In this document: one piece after another, positions 22,532 to 34,550 of the stretch
How positions within the stretch are numbered: position 1 is the first letter of the stretch
Layout of the letters: the number at the start of each line of letters is the position of its first letter
Source: Cryptomeria japonica
Taxonomy: Eukaryota; Streptophyta; Pinopsida; Cupressales; Cupressaceae
Reading direction: 5' to 3'
DNA: 64,000 nt
NCBI RefSeq assembly: GCF_030272615.1
Contig: NC_081412.1
Span: 475,607,657-475,671,656 of the forward strand
Notes under the pieces: model-generated
What the model saw: only the letters and a program-made list of their open reading frames with translations
Told to the model about the DNA's origin: nothing
Databases searched by the model: none
Translations under genes and position numbers: made by a program

Positions 22532-25428
22532 GGCCACATGGATCCACCACATAGCACAGATAGGGGTGTAGGTCCGGACACTTCTACGGAGCAGGTAAAC
22601 CTCATTGTAATTGTACAAATTAGATAGAAGCAAACTGCTACATTATGATATTTTCTTGAGTGTTTTGAAGTAATTTTGATAGTGTTAATTATATTCTTGT
22701 CATAGATAGATGTTTGGGATAAGGGAAAGGAACCTACAATACCTCAGCACCTCCATAGGGATGTGGGGCACTCGACAGTGTTATGCGCTGATGACATCGC
22801 ACTTAGCGCAAACCCTATACAATTGGTACAAAAGAATATTATAAAAATTAGCCAAGAGATTGTTGATTTGGCAACCATAAGCCCTCAGAATGATGAGATA
22901 ACAGAGAGGGTACAACTATTATTGTGGACAATGGAAAACTTGCAAGCAATAATGAAAGCTTTAATCATAACAAAAGTTCAATAATGGTTTATATTTTTTT
23001 CTCTTTTATGTCATTAACTAAAATGTGTATGTGTTGTTTTTACAAAAATTTATAAGGCCTCATCATCCTGGTGGTGATGATCAAGGTATTGCAGGTAGTT
23101 TAGGTGATGACCATGTTCTATATATTAAAACCACTCCTTTGTACTTGTGAACTTTCTTTTTTAATGTTTTATATATTTAATGTATTACTCTTCAGGTGTT
23201 GACATGGGTCCGAGGTCAAATCCAACTGTATTGCCAACTGCAATGTCGGCAACACGTAGCATGCATACATCATTTGTTGCACCAGCTCATGTTGACCCGC
23301 CCACTGGTGGTAGATCCCTCTTTTTCTCTCTCTTTCATTATGTGTTTATTACCCTTGAAGTGTTCTTTCTTGGAGGCATTTCATAGTGGATTCATTTACT
23401 ATGGTAGGAGATGCACATGAGGATGCGCTAGAGGTGACTACTGGTGATAACATACCATCATTTCCTAGATCTTCTCGTATTTCTAGTATGGGAATGTTGC
23501 AGGCCACATTGGTGGTGAGCGACGAAGAATTGATTCCCTTGAAGATACAGAAGGTTCTAGGTACTTTAAAATTATTATTATATATAGTCTAATTGTAATT
23601 TACTTACTGATCACTCATTTTGGACTAATGATCCCATGTTTTTTTTGCAAGAAATGATATTTTTTATAAAAATCTTAATGACATTACATTGCAGATATTT
23701 GGGCCCACCGTACGTAAAAGGTGGAACATCATACGTGAACTAACCCTTATCCACTATTTTGATTTCATATCATTGCTAGAATAGTTTTTCTTTTTTCCAT
23801 TTCTTGAACTATATCAAAGGTAGCTTCAGTTTCTTTCTAAATTTAACAGGTTTGTTTTTGCTTTAAAGGTGGAATGACCAAGAAAAAAAGTTAAAAGATG
23901 AACTCACAAACCGTATGGTAGGGTTGTTTGGAAATGAGACATTCGACAAGACTAAGCTCCTGGAAAAAGCTGGCACATATCTAAAGTATGTGAGGGACCA
24001 ATACAAGACAAATTTAGAGAAGAACGTAAAGTATGAGCGTCCCCCCATGATTCCAGAGAGGGAGTGGAAGGACCTGATTTTGGATGCAAAGGAGAGAATT
24101 GAAAGGAAAAAAGGAAATACACCATCAGACTCTAGAAGAAGGTATGTGATACTATTAAGAATGTGAGTATGTACTAATTATTCATTATATTTATATAAGC
24201 TAACATATTTCAAACTTTTCATAGATTGAGTGACAAGTCAAAGGCAACCAAGGAAAGACAAGAAAAGCATGGGCAACACAAACTCAGCTCTGGTGGTTAT
24301 ATGAAACTTGCTGAACGAATTGTAAGAATCAATAAATTAAGTATCACATCAAAATATTTATAAATTGCAAACAATTTTTTTTGATCAAACAATACAAGCA
24401 AAATTCACAATACTAAGTAAAAATACAGGGCTCTGAATTCAATAGAGAGCCCATAGAAGATGACAAGAGAATTGGCTACCAACAAGGCTATATAGTCGTG
24501 GCTGAACGGCTACAAGAATTGAGTGGGCAAACATGAGATTCTAATGCATCTGTCACAATGGTAAATAAGCTAAATGAAAATTATTTCAAATTGAATACTT
24601 AACCAATAATCTATTTGATGTTAAGTTTCAACATAAAGTGACTATATTTTTTTTAAATAAGAAAGCAATGATAACACTACATGTGACATTGGAATGCAAC
24701 ATGATAATCATGGAACAAAACGTGTACATGAAGGTCTGGATGTGCATCCTAGTAGTGGAGGTATTCATTTGCTATTCAATTTTTTTTATGTAATTATTAA
24801 TACAATTAAACATCTTAAATTGAAAATTAGTGTAGTAATTAATGTAACCTTTATTGTTAATATTTTAGAGCATGTAGTTGGTGGTGACCAAGTGGAGCAT
24901 GATCTAGGTAGACAACATCACGAACGTGATGTTCCCCATTTAGGTAAAGAGGACCATTGTTATTCCTTTAAACAAATTTAATTGCAATTGGTGTATTGAT
25001 TAATGTAACGTTTCATATTTCAACTCCAGAGGATCTAGAGGGTGTTCAACATGTTGAGGTTGAGGCTAGACAAAATGATGTGGAAGATGATGTGGCCTCA
25101 TCAGGTAAAGAGTGTAATGGTTGTGTTCTTTAAATTAATGAAATACTTGTAACAATAATAAAAAAATGTTTTGAATTTAACCCAATTCTTTGTTATTGCA
25201 GAGGACCCCCCTTTGGTTCAGCATCCTCGTCCTTTGTATAGGACTAGGCATACATCAAGAGCATGAGAAGAGGGCATAACATCCGAAGATGGGGGAAATG
25301 ATGAAGAAGACGATGCTCCACTTAGACTTTACATAGCTTCAAAAAAAAACAAAGAAAGAAATGATTGTAATCTACCTTATTTGATAATGACTGAATTTTA
25401 TGTGCTAACAAATGTAATTATGTGCTAA
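22532..25428 (+). pseudogene. TNPA / Transposase_24-like multi-exon region, spliced downstream of the SET frame
   Basis: Exons visible from splice signals and phase: 22532-22594, 22706-about 22976, 23057-23094, 23196-23309, 23408-23560, 23695-about 23736, about 23870-24141, 24225-24321, 24429-24560, about 24664-24760, 24869-24943, 25030-25104 and 25202-25428. Recognisable blocks are RWNIIREL, then EKAGTYLKYVRDQYKTNLEK, YERPPMIPEREWKDLILDAK, RIERKKGNTPSDSRRR, LSDKSKATKERQEKHGQHKL and YIVVAERLQELSGQ. This is the pattern of the plant En/Spm second protein (Transposase_24 / TNPA type), which binds subterminal repeats. A helical segment with IVDLATISPQNDEITERVQL lies upstream. TGA stops at 24534 and 25264 fit CGA to TGA. 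The acidic C-terminus ends at TAA 25426. Phase agreement back to 22395 suggests one gene with the SET frame. Confidence 0.72.
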
Positions 25429-25587
25429 TGAATGTTCATGAATGATATGTGTTGATGATTATTGATGAATGTTGCATGTTAATGAAAGTTAATGAATTTT
25501 ATGTGTTAATGAACGTTATGTGATAATGAATGAATGCTATATTTAAATAATGGATGAAAGGATGAATGAAAGAACAAATGAATGTTA
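25429..25587 (+). repeat. Degenerate 'atgttaatgaatg' repeats
   Basis: Phrases such as tgtgctaatgaatgtt, tgttaatgaaagtt, tgttaatgaacgtt and tgataatgaatg follow each other about every 20-25 bases. They may be simple-sequence expansion behind the last exon. Confidence 0.5.
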
Positions 25588-25672
25588 GATGTTAATGGGG
25601 AATTTAGAGTGATGTTAGGGGGGGAATTTAGAGTGATGTTAATGGGGAATTTAGAGTGATGTTAGGGGGGCC
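25588..25672 (+). repeat. Tandem repeat with G runs, about 21-24 bp unit, four copies
   Basis: Units of 'gggaatttagagtgatgtta' are joined alternately by atgggg and ggggg(gg). Four G runs of four to seven bases lie within 85 bases. Confidence 0.8.
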
Positions 25673-27089
25673 TTGTTAAGTAGAGAATATTAAACTATTC
25701 TCGAAGCAAAGCGAAGCTCAATAAGATAACATACTTTTGAATATTTCATTATGTTGCACAGTTAATCTTATTGAATAATGTATGTATATTGAATCTTAAT
25801 TGTAGGGTCCAATAGAGCCAACACGAACAACACCATGGTGCAACTGCAAAAGTTGTGAATATGCCTCATCATGAATAAAGCTGAATTAGTGCATTCTCTA
25901 TAAAACCTCAAATGCTTTATACTTTGGAAGTTTTGAAATTTTTATGATCATATCGGTCCCCTGCCTAAAAGCTTTTTTCCTTGATTTGTTTGTGATACAC
26001 ATTGAGAGATTTTTGTTTTCCTTTTATGTATGCATGTCTTAACCATTCTCCAGATGCTTCCCATTCTTATTTAGATTGTTGTATTTTTACATATGTTGGA
26101 ATCTGTAGTTCCACGTACATGTTTTCTATGTTCTTTGTAACTGTATGAAAAGGTGTAAAATGTGGGTATAGTCCAAAATCTTGATTACAAACAAGCTATT
26201 GTTATTTAATAGTTCCAGTGTTTGTATTAATTGAAACAGTTTAACCCTTTTAACATGTTTCATAGCAAACCTGCACTTTGTATGCAATCTTATTGTTACA
26301 GTTCAATTACTGAGGTGATGTGATTTTCAAAAGTATTCCGATGAAAACAAAATTGGTTTTCATTTATGTATTTTGTTAAAATTTTAGAGTTTCCTCGTGA
26401 ACATTTAAACTTAGAAGGATTAAAAAATTCAATACAATAGTACTGGACATAATTTCAGGAGATAGAACTGAAACTCTCTCCCATGACTTCAGATTGTTTC
26501 CATGCTCTCTAGGCTAGTAGCTTTCAGACACAAAACATAGGTCTTCTAAATTTTGTCCCAACATTAATTAGTTCCTTTCTCTTCTTTTTCATCCTTTTGG
26601 AAAGAGAATTGGAAATTGTTAGGAATGAACATCTTCCTAGGTGATTTGTTAAAATACAATGGGGAACTCAATCAAATTTTAATTCACTTTGTTTTAAGTT
26701 ATTATCACAATTCATTGAATTATACTTACAAAAGGCTTATATTTCCAAGGTAAAATATCAATATCTTTCTTGGGTGATATTAGATAGCAGGGTCTCTTGG
26801 CTTAGACAAAATCACCCTCTCATTGTATTCAAAGTAGATGTGTAGCAAAGCTAGATGCATCAATCGTTAAATCATAAACAAACACAAGCTCAAAAATTGT
26901 GTTACCAAGTACGCTTGGAACCTAGCCTGTAACTAACTAGTTCATACTAGATATTGTTTGGGTATGGTATTCAATTCTATTAGAATCTACAAAATAAATA
27001 TTAACCTAGAAATTAATGTAAGTGATTACATTTTTAAAATTGTTAAATATAAATGATAATAAAATCAAAATAGCATAACATAGTTGATT
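25673..27089. other. CACTA 3' interior, nothing recognised
   Basis: I see no coding frame with family resemblance on either strand. The sequence is AT-rich with ordinary composition. Confidence 0.4.
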
Positions 27090-27375
27090 TCATAAGAGAG
27101 AAAATGAAAAAGTTTGCAATATCTTCACTCGATATCCAAGATTTTTAATCCATGAGGATGAAGATGAGGATGAGATAGAAAACCAAAAGACAAGGAATTG
27201 TTTATCCAAGTTTCCAAATTTTTGAGGATAAGGAAAAAAACATAATCCTATGAAAGAAGGAGATTGTGCAAGTCATTATCTCAAGTTAAAAGAAATTACT
27301 TAAGTAAACTAAACAAACAAAAGCAATATCATACTTATGATAAAACATATCCACTTGGTGAATAAAATGGTACAT
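27090..27375 (+). repeat. Dispersed direct repeat, copy A
   Basis: This stretch aligns by eye with 29900-30175. Shared phrases include 'atccatgaggat', 'gatagaaaaccaaaa', 'ttatccaagtttccaaattt', 'aaagaaggaga' and 'ataaaacat'. The two copies are in the same orientation, about 2.8 kb apart. They could be ends of an unrecognised element, but no TG...CA border or coding sequence supports that. Confidence 0.6.
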
Positions 27376-29899
27376 TGGCACACCCCCTTAAGTGCAATTG
27401 AGGTAAGAAGAAATGGCTCACAAGGTTAGGTATCTATGTAAAATATGAAATAACCCCAAATTATAAAGAGAGTGTACCCTCTCAAAGTAGAGACTAGAAA
27501 ATCCATAGGACAAAACTCCATCCCAAGTGACATATGTGAAGGATAATATAGACCCACCCCATCCCCTAAAGTTGGTGCCTCCACAAAGAAGAGAGAAATG
27601 CAATGCAAAATGTTGAATGGAGAATGTTGTAGTAGGTTCATTTGCAACAAATGGTGCACCTTCCTTTCACAATATGGAAATCTTGAGTTGTCAAATTGTT
27701 GAATTCCCATTCAAGTGGAATGTAGAAAGGAATTCAGATTTATGGTTTTTGAAGTGACTCATGTGTCTTGATGTTGATGTTAAGATATGATTGTTCCATA
27801 GAAGTTTCAGGGACTACAATCATTGAAGTGTGAGACCTTAATTAATGTGAAATAGAATGTGTCATGTTGCATGATATGGTGGGGATAGAACAAGTAAATT
27901 TAAAATGGGAGACGATGTAACTCGATGGGCATTGTCATCAATGAGAAGACAAATATTCTCAATTATTTCATCAATATTTGAAAGGTAAGAGTCCACAAAC
28001 AGATGTGAAATGTTTAAGTAGGCCTCCCAATGAAGTGGATCTCATAGACATGAAGAATCCTATATAGAGAATCATTGGGAGCCCCTGAAGAAGAAAATTT
28101 GAACTTTGATGAAGCAATACATGATGGAGGAATATCTTGCAAGAGGAAATCAAAGTCATTATGGTGTCATCTAGATCTGAAATGTGGTCTACTTTTCAAA
28201 AAAGTAAAGATGCTTGATAGGAATGTGTCCTAGTGGGGTGAATCTAGAAGACATATAATCCTATTGCAAAGAATCATGGAAAGTTCTAGAAGAAGAAACT
28301 TTTAATTATGAAGTAGCAACATGTCTAAGAGATGTTCTCATTTGTAGATGGAGTATCAAGAGGAGGATCACTAGTCCATGGACCATGTCATTGTTGTTAA
28401 ATACCTACGCTTTTGTTCATAGTCACTTGGTGTAGGAATGAATTCAATGAGATAGGGTAGGACATCCTACATAATGTAATTTTTCACTATCCCTTGTTTC
28501 AAGTACAAATGGTTCTCTGAATTTATCTTGACAATAGAATGTCGGAATTTAATACCATAATCCATGATGAAAATTGCCAAAAATAGAAATTTATCTTAGT
28601 TCACCATTAAAAAATGCTTTTGTATAGGCCTCTCGAAGATTAAGTACATAAAATTGAGACTTTATAAATTGAGTGTATGTATTAGCAATCTCCCAAATTG
28701 TTCAATGGTCTCCAAACCTTGTCAATTTTTTATTTTTATTTTAACTCAAATATGTATGGTATAGGCATATCATTAGTTGTGTGATATTTTTTTTCCTTAA
28801 ATGCTTCTACGACCAGAAGAGATAAGTTTTAGATGAAAATGGGGTCTTATGGGCCTTTTTTACACAATGGTAGGTTCTTTAGACCTGAAAATGCTCCAAA
28901 AACTAGTCGATTGCCTTAAGTTACAAACAAATCCTTGTTTGTGAGCATGCTTCTTGATCTCCAATTTTGGTGGAATGAAAGATAATATTGAATTTCTCAA
29001 GCCTTTTGGATGCTTTGAAACCACCAAAAAAAAGCTACTTTGATCATTGAAATGTTGTAGTGACTTGGATTAAAAAAGAAAACTAAGTCTAAACTTTAGA
29101 AGTTAGTTTTTTCTTGTCAAATTGTTTTCAAATTTCAAATCATCCAAGGATGAAAGAGGAGTATATTTTGTTATGAAAAGATAAAAAAAAACTTAGAATC
29201 TCTTGAAACCATTGAAACATGGGGACCCCTTCCCCCTCTCCAAAATCCTTATTTTTTCAGGATGCAATACTTAGGGGAAACATCCCTTGTCGCACCACTA
29301 AGGGACATCCTAGGGACTCCAAGGAGTCTCTTGACCATCTTGAGGATGCCTATGAGTCTCCCATGGCCCCCAATTATAAACTCCAATTCTAAACAAAAAT
29401 GGTGAAATTATTGTGAAAATGTCATCCGTATTAAAGGTTTGGCAATGCCCCCTAACCTTGATGGGGGATCTGCCCCAAACCCCCCACAAGGGGCACTACC
29501 CATTGGCCCCAAACCTCTACCCACCATTCTTATTGTTAATGAAATCATTTCCATTTTTTTTATGTTGACTAGTTTAAACACTTAGTATGCCAAAATTTCA
29601 TCTACAATTCTTATACTTATTCTTAGTTTGTTCCCAAAGTTCCAAAACTCTACCACCATTGTTAATGTTCAAATTTCAATGCAATCATTGACATATTTTT
29701 AATGTTTATTGTAAAATTTACATAGTGTGGCAAAGTTTTATTTACAGTTGTTATATGTATTCTATACACATCCTTTTATAATTAATTTTTTAAGTTGTAT
29801 ATATATTTGCATCCCACCCTGCCCCCTTCGTCATCCCCATGTCGTACCCAAACTTAAGCCCTTGGTATGTTAAGATATGAAAGCTCACAATAGTTTCAT
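27376..29899. other. Non-coding sequence between direct repeats, with a local duplication
   Basis: I recognise no gene. An imperfect tandem duplication with period about 200 bp spans about 27965-28365. Both halves contain 'gaatc...gaagacat...aatcctat', 'aaagaatcattgg' or 'aaagaatcatgg', and 'gaagaagaaa'. A relatively GC-rich patch with runs of C and G lies at about 29220-29520. Confidence 0.45.
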
Positions 29900-30175
29900 T
29901 TCATATGTTAATTGGGGAAAAACCTACAATATATAGCTTCCAAGATTCCAAATCCATGAGGATCATGAAGAGGTAGAAAACCAAAAAAAGAAATTGCTTA
30001 TCCAAGTTTCCAAATTTGTCACAAGGAAAAAGTAGAATCTCAATCAAAGAAGGAGAATGTACAACTCATTATATTATTCTACCTAAGTAAAAATATTACC
30101 TAATTAAGCTTTTTAATAGTGGAATATCACACTTAGGATAAAACATACCAAGGTAAATAAAATATTACATTGGTA
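29900..30175 (+). repeat. Dispersed direct repeat, copy B
   Basis: Partner of 27090-27375; see that entry. It differs by several small deletions. Confidence 0.6.
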
Positions 30176-31104
30176 GGCTTCTTTGGTTGCTCTAAAAGTG
30201 GTGCCTTATGAATTATGTTCTTGGATACTAAAGTTTCCAAATTCTAGGCACTCTTGATAGCTTCTCGTAGAGATTGTGATTCGAAGCCTTTAACCAAACC
30301 TTTCAATGGTTTTTGTTGATGTGTTTTTTATGCACTATGCAACACAAAATAAAATACTAAGTATTCTATCCTCTCTTGAACAAAATCCTCCCAAGTGCTA
30401 AACTACGTGATCAAATGGGATGACTCCAAGATTCCAATAGTCAGGTCTTGACTTTATATTGTAGATAGACTCAATGATTGTGATGTGATATCTGCTAGAA
30501 TCACAAGGGGGACTTAGGTTGCTTGGGTCAAGACCTATCCATTCTCATGTTTCATGATTGATTTACACTCCATGATTTAGGTCATCCTTGAGCAACATCT
30601 CGACTTAGCCAAATTTTATTTTTTGTACCCTAATTCTTTAATTTTGACCCCTTACTAGCATTGCCTTAGGTTTTATTGGAATTATTGCTTCTCTAGCATG
30701 GGCACATTTCTCGGGTTCATTCGCACAAATTTCTCTTGATGAGCAAGCTAGTATCATGATCATGACTTAAACAAAATTTTAACTTAGTCAAATTATGTCC
30801 TCCAAACTTCTATGAGTTCATCGCCTTCATTCTTCATCATTTGGATGTCTTTTGTCATTGGAAGGTAATTCTTGACCACCATACCTCAATCTTGATCTAT
30901 GCTATACCCTAAAACCCTAGAACCTAGTCATGTTTACAATTGAGATCTTGGTGACTTGATCACTTAATATAGCTTAATCATGTAGGTCTCATCTAACTCT
31001 GACTCCAACACTTAAGCAAATCAACCCTAGCAACCAAGTACTTTGGGAAATATCTTGCAACTTGACAACATGGGTAATGATGGAGGAATGGAAGGTGAGA
31101 CCTA
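30176..31104. other. CACTA 3' interior, nothing recognised
   Basis: No coding frame is recognised. It is somewhat richer in C than its neighbours on the plus strand. Confidence 0.4.
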
Positions 31105-31275
31105 TAGAGGTGTGAGAGAGAGAGAGGGTGAGAGGAAGAGATAATGACCTGGAGAGGGTAGAGAAAGAAAAGTAGAGAGGGAGAGAAGAAGAGAGGGATG
31201 GAGAAAGAGACCTAGAGAGGGGAGAGAGAAGAGAGATAGTAGAGAGGGATAGAGAAGAGAGATAGAAGAGAGATA
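31105..31275 (+). repeat. GA-rich polypurine tract
   Basis: About 170 bases are almost only purines on the plus strand: gagagagagagggtgagagg, then variants of 'gagagggagagaagaagag' and 'cctagagaggggagagagaa'. It lies about 300-470 bases inside the right end of the CACTA element. The serine- and leucine-rich frame on the other strand is a by-product. Confidence 0.85.
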
Positions 31276-31309
31276 CCAATGTCAATCTTTTTCTATAAAT
31301 TTTTTTTTT

Positions 31310-31545
31310 CTGAAAAATCGGCGTATCGTCAGAATTCTGACTCCAAAGGATAAAATTCTGATGATAGGCCGAGATCACGATAGTATTCTTTCAGGGTATG
31401 AGCATCCATGGTGGCCATCAGAAAGGTTCAAGGTGATATCAGAATTGCAATGACCACAAGGATAGTCAGAACTTCTGACACAAAGTTTTCAACGAGTTTT
31501 TTTGTCGGTAGTGCGATGAAATTGTGTCAAAATTCCGACGATTTG
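31310..31545 (+). promoter_or_regulatory. CACTA right subterminal repeats
   Basis: Copies of the subterminal motif occur at about 31326 (CGTCAGAATTCTGACTCC), 31354 (AAAATTCTGATGATAGG), 31436 (ATATCAGAATTGCAATGACC), 31462 (AGTCAGAACTTCTGACAC) and 31525 (GTGTCAAAATTCCGACGATT). They match motifs at the left end (15006, 15069). In CACTA elements such repeats bind the TNPA-type protein. Confidence 0.7.
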
Positions 31546-31576
31546 CCATTGAAATTTTGACCTGAATGTACTAGTG
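31546..31576 (-). repeat. CACTA right terminal inverted repeat
   Basis: It ends ...GTACTAGTG and pairs in inverted orientation with 14972-15002. Confidence 0.85.
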
Positions 31577-31961
31577 TTATAGGTGTTGCATGGAAGGTTA
31601 TGTTTACAAGGTTACAGGGGTTACATGGATGGTTACATGGATTATGTTTAGGTTATTGGTTAACATGAATTTTTGGTTGGTTCAGAATATGCTCAGATTC
31701 TTATATCAGTTTACGTTGGTGTTAGACTGCTTTGTTAATTGCATGGTTTATGAATCATGGTTCATGGCTCATGTCACTTACTTTGCATGGCTCATGATAC
31801 ATGATTCATGTTATTGGTAGTACATGGCTCATGATTCATGACTTATGGTTCATGTTATTTGCAGTGCATGATTCATGGTTCATGGTTCATGGTTCATGTT
31901 GTTGGCACTATAGAGTACATATTTTGGCCATCAAGGACAAAGGGGGAAATCACTTCCAACA
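31577..31961 (+). mobile_element. Right remainder of the SIRE insertion
   Basis: This resumes the SIRE 3' region cut by the CACTA element. It contains a minisatellite (31744-31905), then a PPT-like GGACAAAGGGGGAAAT (31935-31950), and ends CACTTCCAACA at 31961, next to the CATTG target duplication. The last eight bases TTCCAACA equal the end of the 5' LTR, but the other 1.6 kb of a 3' LTR is not here. Confidence 0.6.
31744..31905 (+). repeat. Minisatellite of catgattcatg / catggttcatg units
   Basis: Words ATGGTTC, ATGGCTC, ATGATTC and ATGATAC alternate at 7-11 base spacing over about 160 bases, ending with a clean run of ttcatgg units (about 31875-31897). Confidence 0.75.
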
Positions 31962-31966
31962 CATTG
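31962..31966. repeat. Target-site duplication CATTG, right copy
   Basis: Partner of 8300-8304. Confidence 0.9.
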
Positions 31967-33285
31967 ACCTATCCAAAGGTCTAGGCACTACCTCCCAAAT
32001 GTCATTATGAATGATGGAGTTGTACTCCTCCACCATAACACCCTACCACACTTGGTGTTGTGCAACCTCTTTATAGCTGGAAGGCTTGTTGTCAATTAGT
32101 TGACTCATTAATGCCACATAATTTGAATATCCCTCTGGAGGTCTTATGTCCCTCGTGTTTGATCTAGGGACTTCCACAGACTTCAATCCATATTTCAATG
32201 GCTAAAGCTCCTTGCAATTCCTTCTCCCACTTGTAGTGGTTGGAACTTTATGTTCTACATCATCCTATTGTTCCACATGTTATCCTCAACACTTATATTT
32301 GTGTCTTGCATCTGAGGTTGTTGTTAAATCCTTGGAGCTTCTGCTTACTAATTTTGATCAATTTTTGGCTTCTCATGAGATCTTCTAAAGGCATTCTCTT
32401 CTAAAAATTAACGTTGCTCCTTATGATGATCTTCCTACTCCCCGAAATATAAATCTTGTATGTCTTGGATGTTTCACTATAACCAATGAAGTAGCCCTTC
32501 TTTGCAATTGAATCAAGATTGGTGTGCTTCTCATTTGGAATGTGACAATAAGTGATATTGCAAATAATTCTAAAGTGGTTGACTTTTGGCTTCTTTCCGA
32601 TAATTGCTTCCTCAATTGTCATCTTTCCTAAGACTTTGTGTAGGATTCTATTTTGAATGTAAACTTTCATGTTACATGCTTCTACCCGATATATCTAGGA
32701 AAATACTAATCATATAGCATGGCCCTAGCTGCTTCAACTATTGTTCTATTTTTTTTGTTCTATGACCCCATTTTGTTGTGATTTCTAGGTTGTTGTCCAT
32801 TCTCTCTTGATTCCTTCCTTAGTGGAGAAATCCTTGAAAGCTTTCTCAATGTACTCGCCCCCATTATTTGTGTGAAGAACCTTTATCTTCTTTCCTGTCA
32901 AGTTCTCCACAAGAGCCTTAAACTCTTGTAAGTGACATAAAACTTCATCTGTTGTCTTCAACAAGTAAATTCAGGTCTTTTTGGAGAAGTCATCAATAAA
33001 GGTCACAAAAATATTCATAACCCCTACTAGAACTAGTGGACAATGGACCACAAATATTATAATGTATCAACTCTAAAATACCCTTGGCTCTACTATCACT
33101 CCTTGGAAAGGTTGTTTTTGAAAACTTTCCAAGTACACACCATTTGCATACATCATCATGTCCAGCACTTACTTCTGGAATACTTGTCATGGTTTCTCTA
33201 AGCAACTTAAGTTATTCATGATCGATGTGACCCATGCTCCTATGCCACAATTATCCCATATCACTATTACTATTGCTACAAACTA
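31967..33285 (-). pseudogene. Copia integrase, 5' half of the split outer element
   Basis: On the minus strand the zinc-binding part reads LWHRSMGHIDHE (about 33250) and CKWCVLGKFSKTTF (about 33160-33115). Next come ELIHYNICGPLSTSSS (about 33075, where the family has Asp before the -CGP block), KIKVLHTNNGGEYIEKAF (about 32890), then QQNGVIEQKNRTIVEAARAM (about 32780). The C-terminal domain is IAKKGYFIGYSETSKTYKIY (about 32510). Further on EEYNSIIHNDIWEVVP (about 32030-31985) leads into the RT linker, where the sequence stops at the SIRE insertion. Both Asp positions that I can read (NICGP, HTNNGG) are Asn, so the triad is lost. Frameshifts and stops are frequent. The RT half is at 6904-8304. 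Confidence 0.85.
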
Positions 33286-33700
33286 GTGCATTGAGATCTT
33301 GAACCTGCAACTTATATAACCTATTTCTCCTAACCCCAATCTATTTTGCTGACTCCTAATCTTGTGTTTCAAATACACCTTATGTCCTTGAAATAGTACA
33401 TCATACTCTTTATCCTGAAGGATGGATACTGAAATTAGATTTATAACCATTCTTGGCACATGTAACACATTTAAAATTTGGATATTCTTGCTCAGCTCCC
33501 TTTGAATTGTGACTGTCCCTCTCCCAATCAGAGGACACTTGGACTTGTTAGCCACTTTTATCTAGAATTCTATCTCCTCTACTTTGTAGCTGGAAAAATA
33601 ATCTCCAGCTCTCATCACATGATATGATGCCCCAGTATCAATATACTAGATTCCTATGGTGGTTGAGATAGATAGGCAATCTATAAGAGAGTACTCATCT
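33286..33700 (-). pseudogene. Copia aspartic protease, outer element
   Basis: The minus strand carries the active-site block YIDTGASYHVM (about 33640-33610), then VANKSKCPLIGRGTVTI and ILNVLHVPRMVINLISVSIL. A DTG and the usual downstream pattern are present. A stop precedes the block. Confidence 0.8.
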
Positions 33701-34550
33701 TTGAGTCTTGAAGATAGTTCATCAATGTCTGCTAAAGTTGGTGTTTCCTTCTTCTTCTTCTTCTTCTTCTTATCACCCTTCTTTCTATTTGGACATTGAA
33801 TAACATAGTGTCCCTATTGATCAGAGCCAAAACACTTGACTTTGCTCAAGTCTTTCTTTTTCTTCTCTTCTTTGGAGATGGGCCCTTTGCTTGAGTATTC
33901 ATTGAATTTTCCCTTTCCTGCAAAAGCAACATTCTCATCATCCTCACCCTTCTGATCTTTATTATTTCCTATACTGACGAGATTCAATTGAAGCTCTTCC
34001 TAAGTGAAATTGCTCTAAAGGTGATCCTAGTCAGGTAGATCATGTCATCCATTAATTACTTGGACAAAGATGTCCCACTGCTTTGAGAACCCATTTAGGG
34101 TAGTTCTCATGAGCTCATCATCATCTATTTTTTTCTTGACAATTGCTAACTCGTCTTTGACTTGTCTGATCATGGTGAGGTAACTGACAATGTCTCCTCC
34201 CTATTTTTGTCTAGTGTTTCTTAGCTTCTCCGTAAGGATCAATTTCTTATTCATAGTTGCACTTTGGAACAATTTCAAGATAACATTCCACATTTTCTTG
34301 CACAAGTATCCAATCCTATAATATGAGAAATGATATGATCTTTAACCCCATCTTTAATAATATTTTTGGCTTTGGCATCCTTTTTGTGGTAAATTTCTAA
34401 TAGCTTTGGATTTGTGGGTACAACAACATTGTTTATTGCATACTCCTTTAGTCCATTCTCTTCCAACAACAACAAAATTTTGGAATTCTAAATACCAAAG
34501 TTTGATGCACCATCTAGTTTGTCTTGATCTCTCAAGCCAACTAAAGCCAT
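33701..34550 (-). pseudogene. Copia gag, outer element
   Basis: The minus strand starts at ATG 34550 with MALVGLRDQDKLDGASNFGI, then EYAINNVVVPTNPKLLEIYH and KDGVKDHIISHIIGLDTC. It continues with a WNVILKLFQSATMNKKLILT pattern and DIFVQVINGM, typical of Ty1/copia gag. The zinc knuckle CFGSDQ-stop-GHYVIQC (about 33836-33795) has Ser for its second Cys and an internal stop. A (CTT)n run at about 33745-33773 encodes a poly-Lys stretch after it. Confidence 0.8.

Noticed and set aside
22763-22830. Wording 'VLCADDIALSANPIQ' resembling a reverse transcriptase YADD box
   Set aside because: No other RT block is near, and the frame belongs to a spliced exon of the TNPA-like gene. Chance similarity.
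30989-31378. Ser/Leu-rich minus-strand frame of 129 codons
   Set aside because: It is the complement of a GA-rich tract, with no domain.
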